Below, one piece after another: positions 1 to 9,695 of a stretch of 15,679 bases of DNA. The notes under the pieces are model-generated. The model searched no databases. It was not told where the DNA came from and was given only the letters and a program-made list of their open reading frames with translations. A program made the translations under genes and the position numbers. How positions within the stretch are numbered: position 1 is the stretch's first letter; each line of letters begins with the position of its first letter. This DNA is from Cerioporus squamosus (Eukaryota > Basidiomycota > Agaricomycetes > Polyporales > Polyporaceae), in assembly GCA_022592435.1 (NCBI GenBank), contig JABYQS010000673.1, positions 1 to 15,679 of the forward strand, given 5' to 3'.

Positions 1-153
1 AACATCAACAACATAAACTGATCTGCATTAAGTAATAAAGTAAGTGCTATGCAGGTGTGCGCGCCTGCAACGGATGCATCCGAGTCCGACAGATGCATCT
101 GGGGAAGGATGGGGTATCCTACCGGATGCATCTGTCGTATACTGACAGTCTAC
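1..153. other. Unique left flank of the satellite array
   Basis: This is non-repetitive DNA just before the tandem array. The first 50 bases are AT-rich. They are followed by a near-palindrome, GCAGG...CCTGC, at about 52-69 and then by the GATGCATC palindromes listed separately. No open reading frame or RNA gene is visible. Confidence 0.7.
71..137. repeat. Cluster of GATGCATC palindromes next to the satellite
   Basis: Three copies of GATGCATC lie within 67 bases. CGGATGCATCCG at 71-82 and CAGATGCATCTG at 90-101 are perfect 12-bp palindromes. The third copy, at 125-132, is followed by TGTCG, so 87-99 (CGACAGATGCATC) and 125-137 (GATGCATCTGTCG) form a perfect 13-bp inverted repeat. The set lies 17 bases before the first satellite unit. 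It could be a binding-site cluster, a remnant of transposon ends, or an older repeat. The sequence alone does not decide. Confidence 0.75.
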
Positions 154-3100
154 AATTAGCATGTCCCGTCTGCCCTCGGGGTGCGCTCGGCATGCTAAGA
201 GCGACGCTAACTGCTAATTAGCATGTCCCGTCTGCCCTCGGGGGAGTGCATGGCCTGCTAACTGCGACGCTAAACTGCTAATTAGCATGCCCCGTGTTCC
301 CTCGGGGGAGCGCTCGGCATGCTAAGAGTCGATGCTAATCGCTAATTAGCATGTCCTGCCTGCCCTCGGGGGATCGCTCGCCATGCTAACTGCGACGCTA
401 ACTGCTAATTAAGCATGTCCCCGTCTGCCCTCGGGGGTGCGCTCGCGGCACGCTAACTGCTAATTAGCATGTCCCGTCTGCCCTCGGGGGAGCGCTCGGC
501 ATGCTAACTGCGACGCTAATCGCTAATTAGCATGTCCTGCCTGCCCTCGGGGGATCGCTCGCCATGCTAACTGCGACGCTAACTGCTAATTAGCATGTCC
601 CGTCTTGCCCTCGGGGTGCGCTCGGCACGCTAAGAGCGACGCTAACTGCTAATTAGCATGTCCGTGTGCCCTCGGGGGAGTGCATGGCATGCTAACTGCG
701 ACGCTAACTGCTAATTAGCATGTCCCGTGTGCCCTCAGGGGATCGCTTCGCCATGCTAACTGCGACGCTAACTGCTAATTAGCATGTCCGTGTGCCCTCA
801 GGGGATCGCTCGCCATGCTAACTGCGACGCGACCTAACTGCTAATTAGCATGTCCTGCCTGCCCTCGGGGGAGCGCTCGCATGCTAAGAGCGATGCTAAT
901 CGCTAATTAGCATGTCCCGTGTGCCCTCGGGGGAGCGCTCCGGCATGCTAAGAGCGACGCTAACTGCTAATTAGCATGTCCCGTGTGCCCTCGGGGGAGC
1001 GCTCGGCATACTAAGAGCGACGCTAACTGCTAATTAGCATGTCCCGTGTGCCCTCGGGGGAGTGCATGGCATGCTAAACTGCGACGCTAACTGCTAATTA
1101 GCATGTCCCGTGTGCCCTCAGGGGATCGCTCGCCATGCTAACTGCGACGCTAACTGCTAATTAGCATGTCCTGTGTGCCCTCAGGGGATCGCTCGCCATG
1201 CTAAGAGCGACGCTAACTGCTAATTAGCATGTCCCGTCTGCCCTCGGGGGATCGCTCGCCATGCTAACTGCGACGCTATCTGCTAATTAGCATGTCCCGT
1301 CTGCCCTCGGGGTGCGCTCGGCATGCTAAGAGCGACGCTATCTGCTAATTAGCATGTCCCGTCTGCCCTCGGGGGAGCGCACGGCACGCTAACTGCTAAT
1401 TAGCATGTCCCGTCTGCCCTCGGGGGTGCGCTCGGCATGCTAAGAGCGACGCTAACTGCTAATTAGCATGTCCTGCCTGCCCTCGGGGGATCGCTCGCCA
1501 TGCTAACTGCGACGCTAACTGCTAATTAGCATGTCCCGTCTGCCCTCAGGGATCGCTCGGCATACTAAGAGCGACGCTAACTGCTAATTAGCATGTCCCG
1601 TGTGCCCTCGGGGTGCGCTCGGCATACTAAGAGCGATGCTAACTGCTAATTAGCATGTCCCGTCTGCCCTCGGGGAGCGCTCGGCATGCTAACTGCGACG
1701 CTAATCGCTAATTAGCATGTCCTGCCTGCCCTCGGGGGATCGCTCGCCATGCTAACTGCGACGCTAACTGCTAATTAGCATGTCCTGTCTGCCCTCGGGG
1801 GAGCGCACGGCACGCTAACTGCTAATTAGCATGTCCCGTGTGCCCTCGGGGGAGCGCTCCGCATACTAAGAGCGACGCTAACTGCTAATTAGCATGTCCT
1901 GTGTGCCCTCGGGGGTGCGCTCGGCATACTAAGAGCGATGCTAACTGCTAATTAGCATGTCCCGTCTGCCCTCGGGGGAGCGCTCGGCATGCTAACTGCG
2001 ATGCTAATCGCTAATTAGCATGTCCTGCCTGCCCTCGGGGGAGCGCTCGGCATGCTAAGAGCGATGCTAATCGCTAATTAGCATGTCCCGTGTGCCCTCG
2101 GGGAGCGCTCGGCATGCTAAGAGCGACGCTAACTGCTAATTAGCATGTCCTGTGTGCCCTCGGGGGTGCGCAAGGCATGCTAAGAGCGACGCTAACTGCT
2201 AATTAGCATGTCCCGCCTGCCCTGAGTGCAGCACTCGGCATGCTAAGAGCGATGCTAACTGCTAATTAGCATGTCCCGTCTGCCCTCGGGGGAGCGCTCG
2301 GCATGCTAACTGCGACGCTAATCGCTAATTAGCATGTCCTGCCTGCCCTCGGGGGATCGCTCGCCATGCTAACTGCGACGCTAACTGCTAATTAGCATGT
2401 CCCGTCTGCCCTCGGGGGTGCGCTCGGCACGCTAACTGCTAATTAGCATGTCCCGTCTGCCCTCGGGGGAGCGCTCGGCATGCTAAGAGCGATGCTAATC
2501 GCTAATTAGCATGTCCCGTGTGCCCTCGGGGAGCGCTCCGCATACTAAGAGCGACGCTAACTGCTAATTAGCATGTCCTGTGTGCCCTCGGGGGTGCGCT
2601 CGGCATGCTAAGAGCGACGCTAACTGCTAATTAGCATGTCCCGTCTGCCCTCGGGGGAGTGCATGGCATGCTAACTGCGACGCTAACTGCTAATTAGCAT
2701 GCCCCGTGTGCCCTCAGGGGATCGCTCGCCATGCTAAGAGCGACGCTAACTGCTAATTAGCATGTCCCGTCTGCCCTCGGGGGAGCGCACGGCATGCTAA
2801 GAGCGACGCTAACTGCTAATTAGCATGTCCCGTCTGCCCTCGGGGAGCGCTCGGCATGCTAAGAGCGATGCTAATCGCTAATTAGCATGTCCTGCCTGCC
2901 CTCGGGGGATCGCTCGCCATGCTAACTGCGACGCTAACTGCTAATTAGCATGTCCCGTCTGCCCTCGGGGGTGCGCTCGGCACGCTAACTGCTAATTAGC
3001 ATGTCCCGTCTGCCCTCGGGGGAGCGCTCGGCATGCTAACTGCGACGCTAATCGCTAATTAGCATGTCCTGCCTGCCCTCGGGGATCGCTCGCCATGCTA

Positions 3101-5371
3101 ACTGCGACGCTAACTGCTAATTAGCATGTCCCGTCTGCCCTCGGGGGTGCGCTCGGCACGCTAACTGCTAATTAGCATGTCCCGTCTGCCCTCGGGGGTG
3201 CGCTCGGCATGCTAAGAGCGACGCTAACTGCTAATTAGCATGTCCCGTGTGCCCTCGGGGAGCGCTCGGCATACTAAGAGCGACGCTAACTGCTAATTAG
3301 CATGTCCCGTGTGCCCTCGGGGGAGTGCATGGCATGCTAACTGCGACGCTAACTGCTAATTAGCATGTCCCGTGTGCCCTCAGGGGATCGCTCGCCATGC
3401 TAACTGCGACGCTAACTGCTAATTAGCATGTCCTGTGTGCCCTCAGGGGATCGCTCGCCATGCTAAGAGCGACGCTAACTGCTAATTAGCATGTCCCGTC
3501 TGCCCTCGGGGGAGCGCACGGCACGCTAACTGCTAATTAGCATGTCCCGTCTGCCCTCGGGGGTGCGCTCGGCATGCTAAGAGCGACGCTAACTGCTAAT
3601 TAGCATGTCCTGCCTGCCCTCGGGGGATCGCTCGCCATGCTAACTGCGACGCTAACTGCTAATTAGCATGTCCCGTCTGCCCTCAGGGGATCGCTCGGCA
3701 TACTAAGAGCGACGCTAACTGCTAATTAGCATGTCCCGTGTGCCCTCGGGGGTGCGCTCGGCATACTAAGAGCGATGCTAACTGCTAATTAGCATGTCCC
3801 GTCTGCCCTCGGGGGAGCGCTCGGCATGCTAACTGCGACGCTAATCGCTAATTAGCATGTCCTGCCTGCCCTCGGGGGATCGCTCGCCATGCTAACTGCG
3901 ACGCTAACTGCTAATTAGCATGTCCTGTCTGCCCTCGGGGGAGCGCACGGCACGCTAACTGCTAATTAGCATGTCCCGTGTGCCCTCGGGGGAGCGCTCC
4001 GCATACTAAGAGCGACGCTAACTGCTAATTAGCATGTCCTGTGTGCCCTCGGGGGTGCGCTCGGCATACTAAGAGCGATGCTAACTGCTAATTAGCATGT
4101 CCCGTCTGCCCTCGGGGGAGCGCTCGGCATGCTAACTGCGATGCTAATCGCTAATTAGCATGTCCTGCCTGCCCTCGGGGAGCGCTCGGCATGCTAAGAG
4201 CGATGCTAATCGCTAATTAGCATGTCCCGTGTGCCCTCGGGGGAGCGCTCGGCATGCTAAGAGCGACGCTAACTGCTAATTAGCATGTCCTGTGTGCCCT
4301 CGGGGGTGCGCTCGGCATGCTAAGAGCGACGCTAACTGCTAATTAGCATGTCCCGTCTGCCCTCGGGGGAGTGCATGGCATGCTAACTGCGACGCTAACT
4401 GCTAATTAGCATGCCCCGTGTGCCCTCAGGGGATCGCTCGCCATGCTAAGAGCGACGCTAACTGCTAATTAGCATGTCCCGTCTGCCCTCGGGGGAGCGC
4501 ACGGCATGCTAAGAGCGACGCTAACTGCTAATTAGCATGTCCCGTCTGCCCTCGGGGGAGCGCTCGGCATGCTAAGAGCGATGCTAATCGCTAATTAGCA
4601 TGTCCTGCCTGCCCTCGGGGGATCGCTCGCCATGCTAACTGCGACGCTAACTGCTAATTAGCATGTCCCGTCTGCCCTCGGGGGTGCGCTCGGCACGCTA
4701 ACTGCTAATTAGCATGTCCCGTCTGCCCTCGGGGGAGCGCTCGCCATGCTAACTGCGACGCTATCTGCTAATTAGCATGTCCCGTCTGCCCTCGGGGGAG
4801 CGCTCGGCATGCTAACTGCGACGCTAATCGCTAATTAGCATGTCCTGCCTGCCCTCGGGGATCGCTCGCCATGCTAACTGCGATGCTAACTGCTAATTAG
4901 CATGTCCCGTCTGCCCTCGGGGGTGCGCTCGGCACGCTAACTGCTAATTAGCATGTCCCGTCTGCCCTCGGGGGTGCGCTCGGCATGCTAAGAGCGACGC
5001 TAACTGCTAATTAGCATGTCCCGTCTGCCCTCGGGGGAGGGCACGGCATGCTAACTGCGACGCTAACTGCTAATTAGCATGTCCCGCCTGCCCTGAGTGC
5101 AGCACTCGGCATGCTAAGAGCGACGCTAACTGCTAATTAGCATGTCCCGTCTGCCCTCGGGGGAGGGCACGGCATGCTAACTGCGACGCTAACTGCTAAT
5201 TAGCATGTCCCGTCTGCCCTGAGTGCAGCACTCCGAGTCAGCATGCTAACTGCGACGCTAACTCCTAATTAGCACGTCCCATGTGCCCTGAGTGCAGCAC
5301 TCGGCCCCATGCTAAGAGCGACGCTAACTGCTAATCAGCATGTCCCGGTTGCCCTGGGAGTAGCACTACCT
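154..5371. repeat. Palindromic satellite array, ~85 units of mostly 62-63 bp
   Basis: About 85 head-to-tail units were counted by their GCTAATTAGCATG junction. The usual unit is 62-63 bp; a recurrent short form of about 48 bp lacks the ATGCTAACTGCGACG segment. Each unit contains the perfect palindrome GCTAATTAGC, then a pair TTAGCATG...CATGCTAA that are reverse complements around a GC-rich centre such as CCCTCGGGGGAGCGCTCGG, which itself holds the palindrome GAGCGCTC. The centre comes in several classes (GAGCGCTC, GATCGCTCGCC, GTGCGCTCGG, GAGTGCATGG, GAGTGCAGCACTC), while the arms are steadier. TAA and TTA in every unit close the frames on both strands, so the array is non-coding. Units at both edges are more divergent, as is usual for arrays homogenised by unequal exchange. 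Centromeric, subtelomeric or other heterochromatic placement is possible but not shown. Confidence 0.97.
955..4720. repeat. Higher-order duplication within the satellite
   Basis: The order of unit variants from about 955 to 2960 is repeated from about 3230 to 4720. For example, the run starting at 1441 matches the run starting at 3578, and the run at 2701 matches that at 4413. The offset falls from about 2137 to 1712 because the first copy carries about 425 extra bases (roughly seven units, about 2170-2595, beginning at the odd GTGCGCAAGGC unit). The second copy also lacks about two units found near 1230-1345. Matching units differ mainly in G-run length (four or five G) and a few transitions. 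A smaller recurring trimer of about 173 bp also appears several times: a TCCTGCCTGCC unit, a short GGCACGCTAA unit, then a GAGCGCTCGG unit. Confidence 0.85.
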
Positions 5372-5849
5372 TTGATGTGCCTACGAGGTGACTAAGCACT
5401 CAACACGGCGTGTACCGGCCAGAAATTAGGGCAGAGAAAGTCATGGTAAGTCCCCTGACCTGCTCAACAATCACTCATATGTTGGCCAAACGCCCGCGAA
5501 CACAAGGCAAGTTTATACGTGCACTTATCATATTTTTCAACAGGTTCTTTCGTGGATGCATGTCGGGCAAACATGAAGGTTTCTCGCCTTTTTGGGCGAG
5601 TTGCGCATACACGTGGATCGCACTGCAAAGAAAGCATCCTTTCCGGGGTCAGTAAAGGCATAGAAGTGAATTGCTGAAAGTAAGAGTTTTGTGATATTTA
5701 AAACCTTGCACGTAACCCCCTTACACTTGCCACAATAGGTTTATAAGCCTTCCTGGATATTCCTAAACGAGACTTTCCTTGGAGGATTACCGTCTCCTAA
5801 ACATAACTTATTGCACCTGGCGGAATATTAATCAGGCAACGTTATCATT
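5372..5849. other. Non-repetitive spacer without a supported gene
   Basis: The satellite stops at about 5371. Only short open frames on both strands follow, overlapping each other and without recognisable protein features. A GTAAGT at 5445 with TTTTTCAACAG ending at 5543 could be an intron of an unresolved transcript, but no coherent exons join across it. A small hairpin, CTCGCC/GGCGAG, lies at 5583-5600. Confidence 0.6.
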
Positions 5850-6422
5850 TTGCCAGGCGTTCAACAGGGCCGAAAGGATGCGTCCGTTGCAGTGCGCGGA
5901 GTCGCCGTGCCGGTCCCACCTCCCCGGGCTCGGGCGCTGCTGGCCGAGCTCCAAGACTTCTCCTGCTGGCCTCAAGTCTCTCAGGTTCTACCTTCCGCGA
6001 CCTACCTCGACGACATCCATCTGCATTTGTGCGTGGCTACTCCCTCGCACAAATGCGTCGACTCTCTCGACGACCCCCACTGTGCCTTCTGGACTGCGCG
6101 TGGCTACTCCCGCGTGCAGGCCAGCTCTCAGGCTAATGCCCTACTAGTCGTGGACGACCGACTCTCATCTCAAGCCAGCGCCGCTGGACATCTTCAAGCT
6201 TTAAGTACAACGACAATTATTGTACCCAAGCGGGCTGCACGGAGCTACTCCTCCATGCAGACTGACGTGCGCAGTCTCCGCGATCACAGGCCACGTCGAT
6301 CCATTCCTGGTAGCAACTCACCCTCACGCCGCGCGTATGGGGTCTCGAAACACGAAGATGCCAGCCCTGGTGACATGCAATGCTCTGCCTGCCTTGGCCA
6401 AGGCGGCGTTCGATCTTCCTAA
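5850..6422 (+). CDS. Coding-like open frame, 190 codons, unknown product
   Basis: A 190-codon frame is open here with the GC-biased third positions seen in the clear genes of this window, mainly over the first 110 codons. It starts within a run after a possible splice acceptor (TTTTGCCAG, ending about 5857). The first in-frame ATG comes late, at 6255, so if it is real it is an internal exon or a fragment. The product would have a Pro/Arg-rich start (PVPPPRARALLAEL), then a Cys/His-containing stretch, and a basic Ser/Arg-rich end. No domain is recognised. A second frame is open over much of the same stretch and gives a Ser/Thr-rich chain, which lowers confidence. An 11-bp hairpin lies inside it. 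Confidence 0.25.
   Translation: MPGVQQGRKDASVAVRGVAVPVPPPRARALLAELQDFSCWPQVSQVLPSATYLDDIHLHLCVATPSHKCVDSLDDPHCAFWTARGYSRVQASSQANALLVVDDRLSSQASAAGHLQALSTTTIIVPKRAARSYSSMQTDVRSLRDHRPRRSIPGSNSPSRRAYGVSKHEDASPGDMQCSACLGQGGVRSS
6023..6056. repeat. 11-bp perfect inverted repeat (hairpin)
   Basis: GCATTTGTGCG at 6023-6033 is the exact reverse complement of CGCACAAATGC at 6046-6056, with a 12-base loop. The loop motif GTGGCTACTCCC recurs in similar form at about 6100-6112. There is no T-tract after it, and it does not fold like a tRNA. Confidence 0.7.
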
Positions 6423-6571
6423 GAAATGTGTCCGCGTCGCCTTCACAATGTGAAGGGAGAGTGCTGCAGGTGCGCTGAAGCATGATCCCGTCGACCACTG
6501 ATATCAAGAGCTGACGGCGACATCTCTCCCGGCATTGCTGCCAGTATCCAGGATCCCGCGCTGCTTAGCTC

Positions 6572-7826
6572 ATGGCCAGCCTGACGCTTCATCGCCGCGA
6601 CGCCGGCAACGCGGCTCCCCTTGCAGTACTCCACGACAAAGTATTGGCCTTGGCACAAACTCTAGAAGATGAACTACACAGGTGAGTCCCATCGTCCTCC
6701 CTCAATGAGCCATAGTAATGACCGTCCTTAGACATTTGAACTTCCCCACGGGCTTCACTGCCCAACTGTGGAAGCAACTGTTCCTCAGTTCCATCCGCGA
6801 CGTCAACAAGCAGCAGTACGAGAAAATACTCGCGACTCTGGGAGCGTCCCGTCGAGACGCCGTATATGACAATGCGAGCATGGCCTTGGTTCAAGCGTAC
6901 AATGATCTCGAACATATCGTATCCGAGATCGATGGAGTGATCCAACAGGTAGGTCGTCAATTTCTCCTGGCGGTTCTCCATGCACTCGCTCAACCAATGC
7001 CCGCAGATCGCTATATCATCTCTTCGTCTGCCGACTTATCATCAGTACACCATGTCGGTGCACTATGCACTGATATACCAAACAGCTCGGATGAATCACC
7101 AACATTGCGAAGAACTGAAGCAACAGGTCTGGGCATCAGAGAACTCTTTCCGCATTCTGTCGCTTCCCAAAGTGAGTTCCTGGGGTCGGTCACTCCGCAC
7201 GTCACTGACTAGTAACAGGCTCACTTTGATCGTCTTCTAGAGACTTCGGAGCAGCTCCCGCAATCGGCAATGCGCGCAGCGGAGGCTGAAGCAGACATCC
7301 TCGCCCAACGACTTGAAGTTATACTGCACGAACGTGTCACGATATCGCAAAGTGCCTCCAAGATTACCCGCCACCTCAGGGCGAAATCAACAGCTTTTAC
7401 TTCGCAGAAAGAGCGGAATGATGCTTTGCGTCGCATGGGGCGTCTTCACGCTCGGATGGCTGCTCAAGCTGCCACTCAGTCGCGGTTGATCCTCGACGCC
7501 CATGTGAGTGTGCTTATCTTGCTGATTGTATTGTTATTGAATTCACTCGCAGTTATGTCGGGCACAATATGAGAACCTCTCCCGGGACCTCGATACAGAG
7601 GACGGCGGTACTATTGCCCTCCATGACCTAATGAATGCTTTACACATCTATGACGGACTTATGCTCAGCATCTCCACGAGACGCCAGGTACGATATCTAT
7701 GCAGCCTGAACGCTGACGATGACTGACACATCCTATATTCAGGAGCATCTGAAGGAATTGCACGCGATCAAATGTTTCCTCGAAACGGTTTCGGGGAGGA
7801 GCTCGGTCATGTACAACGATATATAG
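6572..7826 (+). CDS. Six-exon gene for a 331-aa helical protein of unknown function
   Basis: Exons are 6572-6681, 6732-6948, 7007-7171, 7219-7503, 7553-7687 and 7743-7826. All five introns are 47-58 nt, begin GTGAGT, GTAGGT or GTACGA and end in AG. Splicing gives an uninterrupted 996-nt frame ending in TAG. The ATG at 6572 is the first after an in-frame TAG at 6566; because that TAG is part of CTGCTTAG, a usable splice acceptor, an upstream exon cannot be excluded. The protein has no signal peptide or membrane span. It is rich in Leu, Ala, Gln, Glu and Arg in helix-like spacing, most strongly around residues 175-270 (AEAEADILAQRLEVIL, then NDALRRMGRLHARM), which suggests a coiled coil or helical bundle. 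I recognise no family. It is the only gene here with a fully coherent structure, and it lies 1.2 kb from the satellite. No frameshift or internal stop is present. A cytoplasmic structural or adaptor role is only a guess. Confidence 0.85.
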
Positions 7827-8360
7827 GCCCTGGAAACTCGTTAAAAGCTCTATTCTCGCCGTAGTAGTTTGTTGGTATTCAGAGGATTGAGCACATGCGT
7901 GTTCCGACGTATCTACTCATAAGGCAAAGAGAACAGTCAGGTATCCGGTCAAGTTGAACTTGAAAAAGTACCAACTTGGCGAACACTTTATACCGACTCT
8001 TTCTGTATCGGCCACTCCTGTGAAACCATACCTGAATGTTGCCGGCACACCTGAGGTCAGGGCATACATGCAGCTCCTATCGTCGACGCGTCACATGCGC
8101 AGAGTCTTCACGCGTTGTTCTGGGTTCGGTGCGACGAGCGTCACGCGCTCGAGCAACGGTGAGCGATGAGCGAGGAGCGAGATCTAGCGAGGCCCCATCG
8201 GTAAAGGCGAGGGTGCCGAAAAGCGGACGACGCACCAAAACACACCTCAAATCCACTTCTCTGCCTTGCACCTCGGGCTGCCCTCCGCGGCAGCACGGAG
8301 TATCTCGACGTCTCACTCGGGCTCCTCGTTGATCTAAGTATTCGGTCGAAATCCCCACTG
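7827..8360. other. Intergenic stretch with a short GAGCGA low-complexity patch
   Basis: This is the 3' side of the 331-aa gene. No AATAAA is seen near the stop. Around 8149-8192 GAGCGA/GAGCAA/GAGCGAG is repeated imperfectly. Open frames on both strands from about 8036 to 8367 are arginine-rich and overlap each other, as expected by chance in GC-rich DNA. No gene is supported. Confidence 0.55.
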
Positions 8361-8663
8361 GTGCCAAACGACTACCGCCTACGCTTAATCGGCACAGAAT
8401 GTCTCTTCAGCGAAGAGTCGTGGGCCATGAACGCTTCTGCATACAGTCGGCTTTCGTCAGAAGCGTCAACAGATATGAATGTACCACGCACCTTGACCAG
8501 CCTGGATGGAATGCATTTCGTCATGGATGCCAGACATCTTGTCCGTCTGTATGTTCCGACACTGCTCTTGACTATCGCGCGAATCAATCACGATGCCTCG
8601 TCTTTGTCGTGTCATCGTAGGCACACTGGGCAGCCCGAGGAATATGTGTGCTATGAAAGTTGA
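8361..8663 (+). CDS. Weak open frame, up to 100 codons, unknown product
   Basis: The frame is open from a GTG at 8361, with the first ATG at 8427, to a TGA at 8661. Codon use is moderately gene-like up to about 8590 and then weakens. A hydrophobic stretch (LVRLYVPTLLLTIARI) sits near residues 60-75. It ends about 170 bases before the membrane protein gene and could be a leftover exon of an upstream gene. There is no recognisable domain and no clear splice partner. An antisense frame covers part of it. Confidence 0.2.
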   Translation: MPNDYRLRLIGTECLFSEESWAMNASAYSRLSSEASTDMNVPRTLTSLDGMHFVMDARHLVRLYVPTLLLTIARINHDASSLSCHRRHTGQPEEYVCYES

Positions 8664-8829
8664 GATCACACACTGACAGACGGCGACTGACTCTGAGGCG
8701 CGCGCCACCTCCGCCCGGCCAGCTCATCAGTACTTCCGCAACATCCGACTGTACACTGGCATGTCGTCTCGCCTTCACTTCGCCCCTCCCCTCACCCTAT
8801 GGTGAATGCCACAAGTTTAGGTACTCCAC

Positions 8830-9643
8830 ATGGATCGTCTCAGGCTTATACGCCAGAGATGTCTCTCAAGCTTGCGGAGGCGAAATCTGGCAAGACTTCG
8901 TGATCGATATGCCGCCCTATTGTGGGCTGGCTACGATTTATGGATGTGCATTCTGGCATCGATCCTCATTGCGGTGGTTCCCTTCGTTACTTCTGGAATG
9001 GAGAAGAGAGACAGGCCAGCTTTTGCTGTGATGGGAGCTATCTTCGCCATAGATTTTCTTGTTCTCTACGGATTGTCCATCGGTGAGTTCTCCTTGCAAA
9101 GTAGCGGTAGCAATCACAAATCATCTAGTAGGTCTACATCCTGCCCTGCGACGGTCTATCTCCATTGACCAGCGCACTGTGAACAAACGCCGTAAGGAGA
9201 GAGCAACCATGACAATCTTCATCATGGGAGCTGGGAACAACACGGTGGCCCTCGGTTAGTCTGTCGCTGTACCTCCCGTCTTGCCTTCCTGAAACATTCC
9301 TGCAGGTGTAAATGCCTACTGGAGGGTGTCTGACGTTCTATGGAGCTTGGAACGGCGTCGTGTGATACCCCGTTTATCTTACATGCGACCGGCCGTCCAC
9401 TATGATCCGTTCTGCCGTGGTGCACTTCAGGAGTCAGCATCCCTAAGAGAACTTGGCGTTCAAGACCTTTCCTGCCTCCAAGTTCGCTACATAGTCCCGG
9501 GCGGTTCCAGGAGACATACTCGCGATTGTGCGTACACTGGACTTATGGATCCTGTCTACTGTCGCTTACCAGTGGTGTACCTATTAACAGCGTCGCCCGG
9601 TCTAGAGCTGGACGAGGATGGGCAACAAAGCATTCCATCCTGA
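8830..9643 (+). CDS. Multi-pass membrane protein, three-exon model (237 aa), 3' end uncertain
   Basis: Exons are 8830-9082, 9132-9254 and 9306-9643. The introns, 9083-9131 (49 nt) and 9255-9305 (51 nt), are both phase 1, begin GTGAGT and GTTAGT, and end TAG and CAG. The ATG at 8830 follows an in-frame TAG at 8818. The N-terminus is strongly basic. Two clear membrane spans follow, at about residues 36-56 (MCILASILIAVVPFV) and 66-84 (FAVMGAIFAIDFLVLYGL), then a basic loop (NKRRKERA) and a third hydrophobic stretch through the second splice (MTIFIMGAGNNTVALG). After about residue 145 the predicted chain stops looking like a membrane protein, while other frames show membrane-like segments (9516-9575 and 9714-9870). 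The real gene is therefore probably longer, with exons I cannot join, or it is damaged. An alternative N-terminus from the ATG at 8799 would need a frame change near 8910. It resembles fungal seven-span membrane proteins of unknown role, but no family is assigned. Confidence 0.6.
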
Positions 9644-9695
9644 AAACGTCGAAATGTGGGGACCTCTTCTCGATACGCAGTCTCTTCAGCATTAG

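Noticed and set aside
154..5371. CRISPR array
   Set aside because: Units are contiguous, with no unique spacers between identical repeats; variation falls within the unit, and the context is a eukaryotic genome.
154..5371. Telomere repeats or ribosomal spacer
   Set aside because: The unit does not contain TTAGGG-type repeats, and no rRNA sequence is recognisable in the window.
5464..5661. Small genes on either strand after the satellite
   Set aside because: Two short frames overlap on opposite strands with no protein features; they are expected by chance.
8077..8367. Minus-strand 96-codon frame
   Set aside because: It is extremely arginine-rich, antisense to an equally open plus frame, and covers a low-complexity GAGCGA patch.
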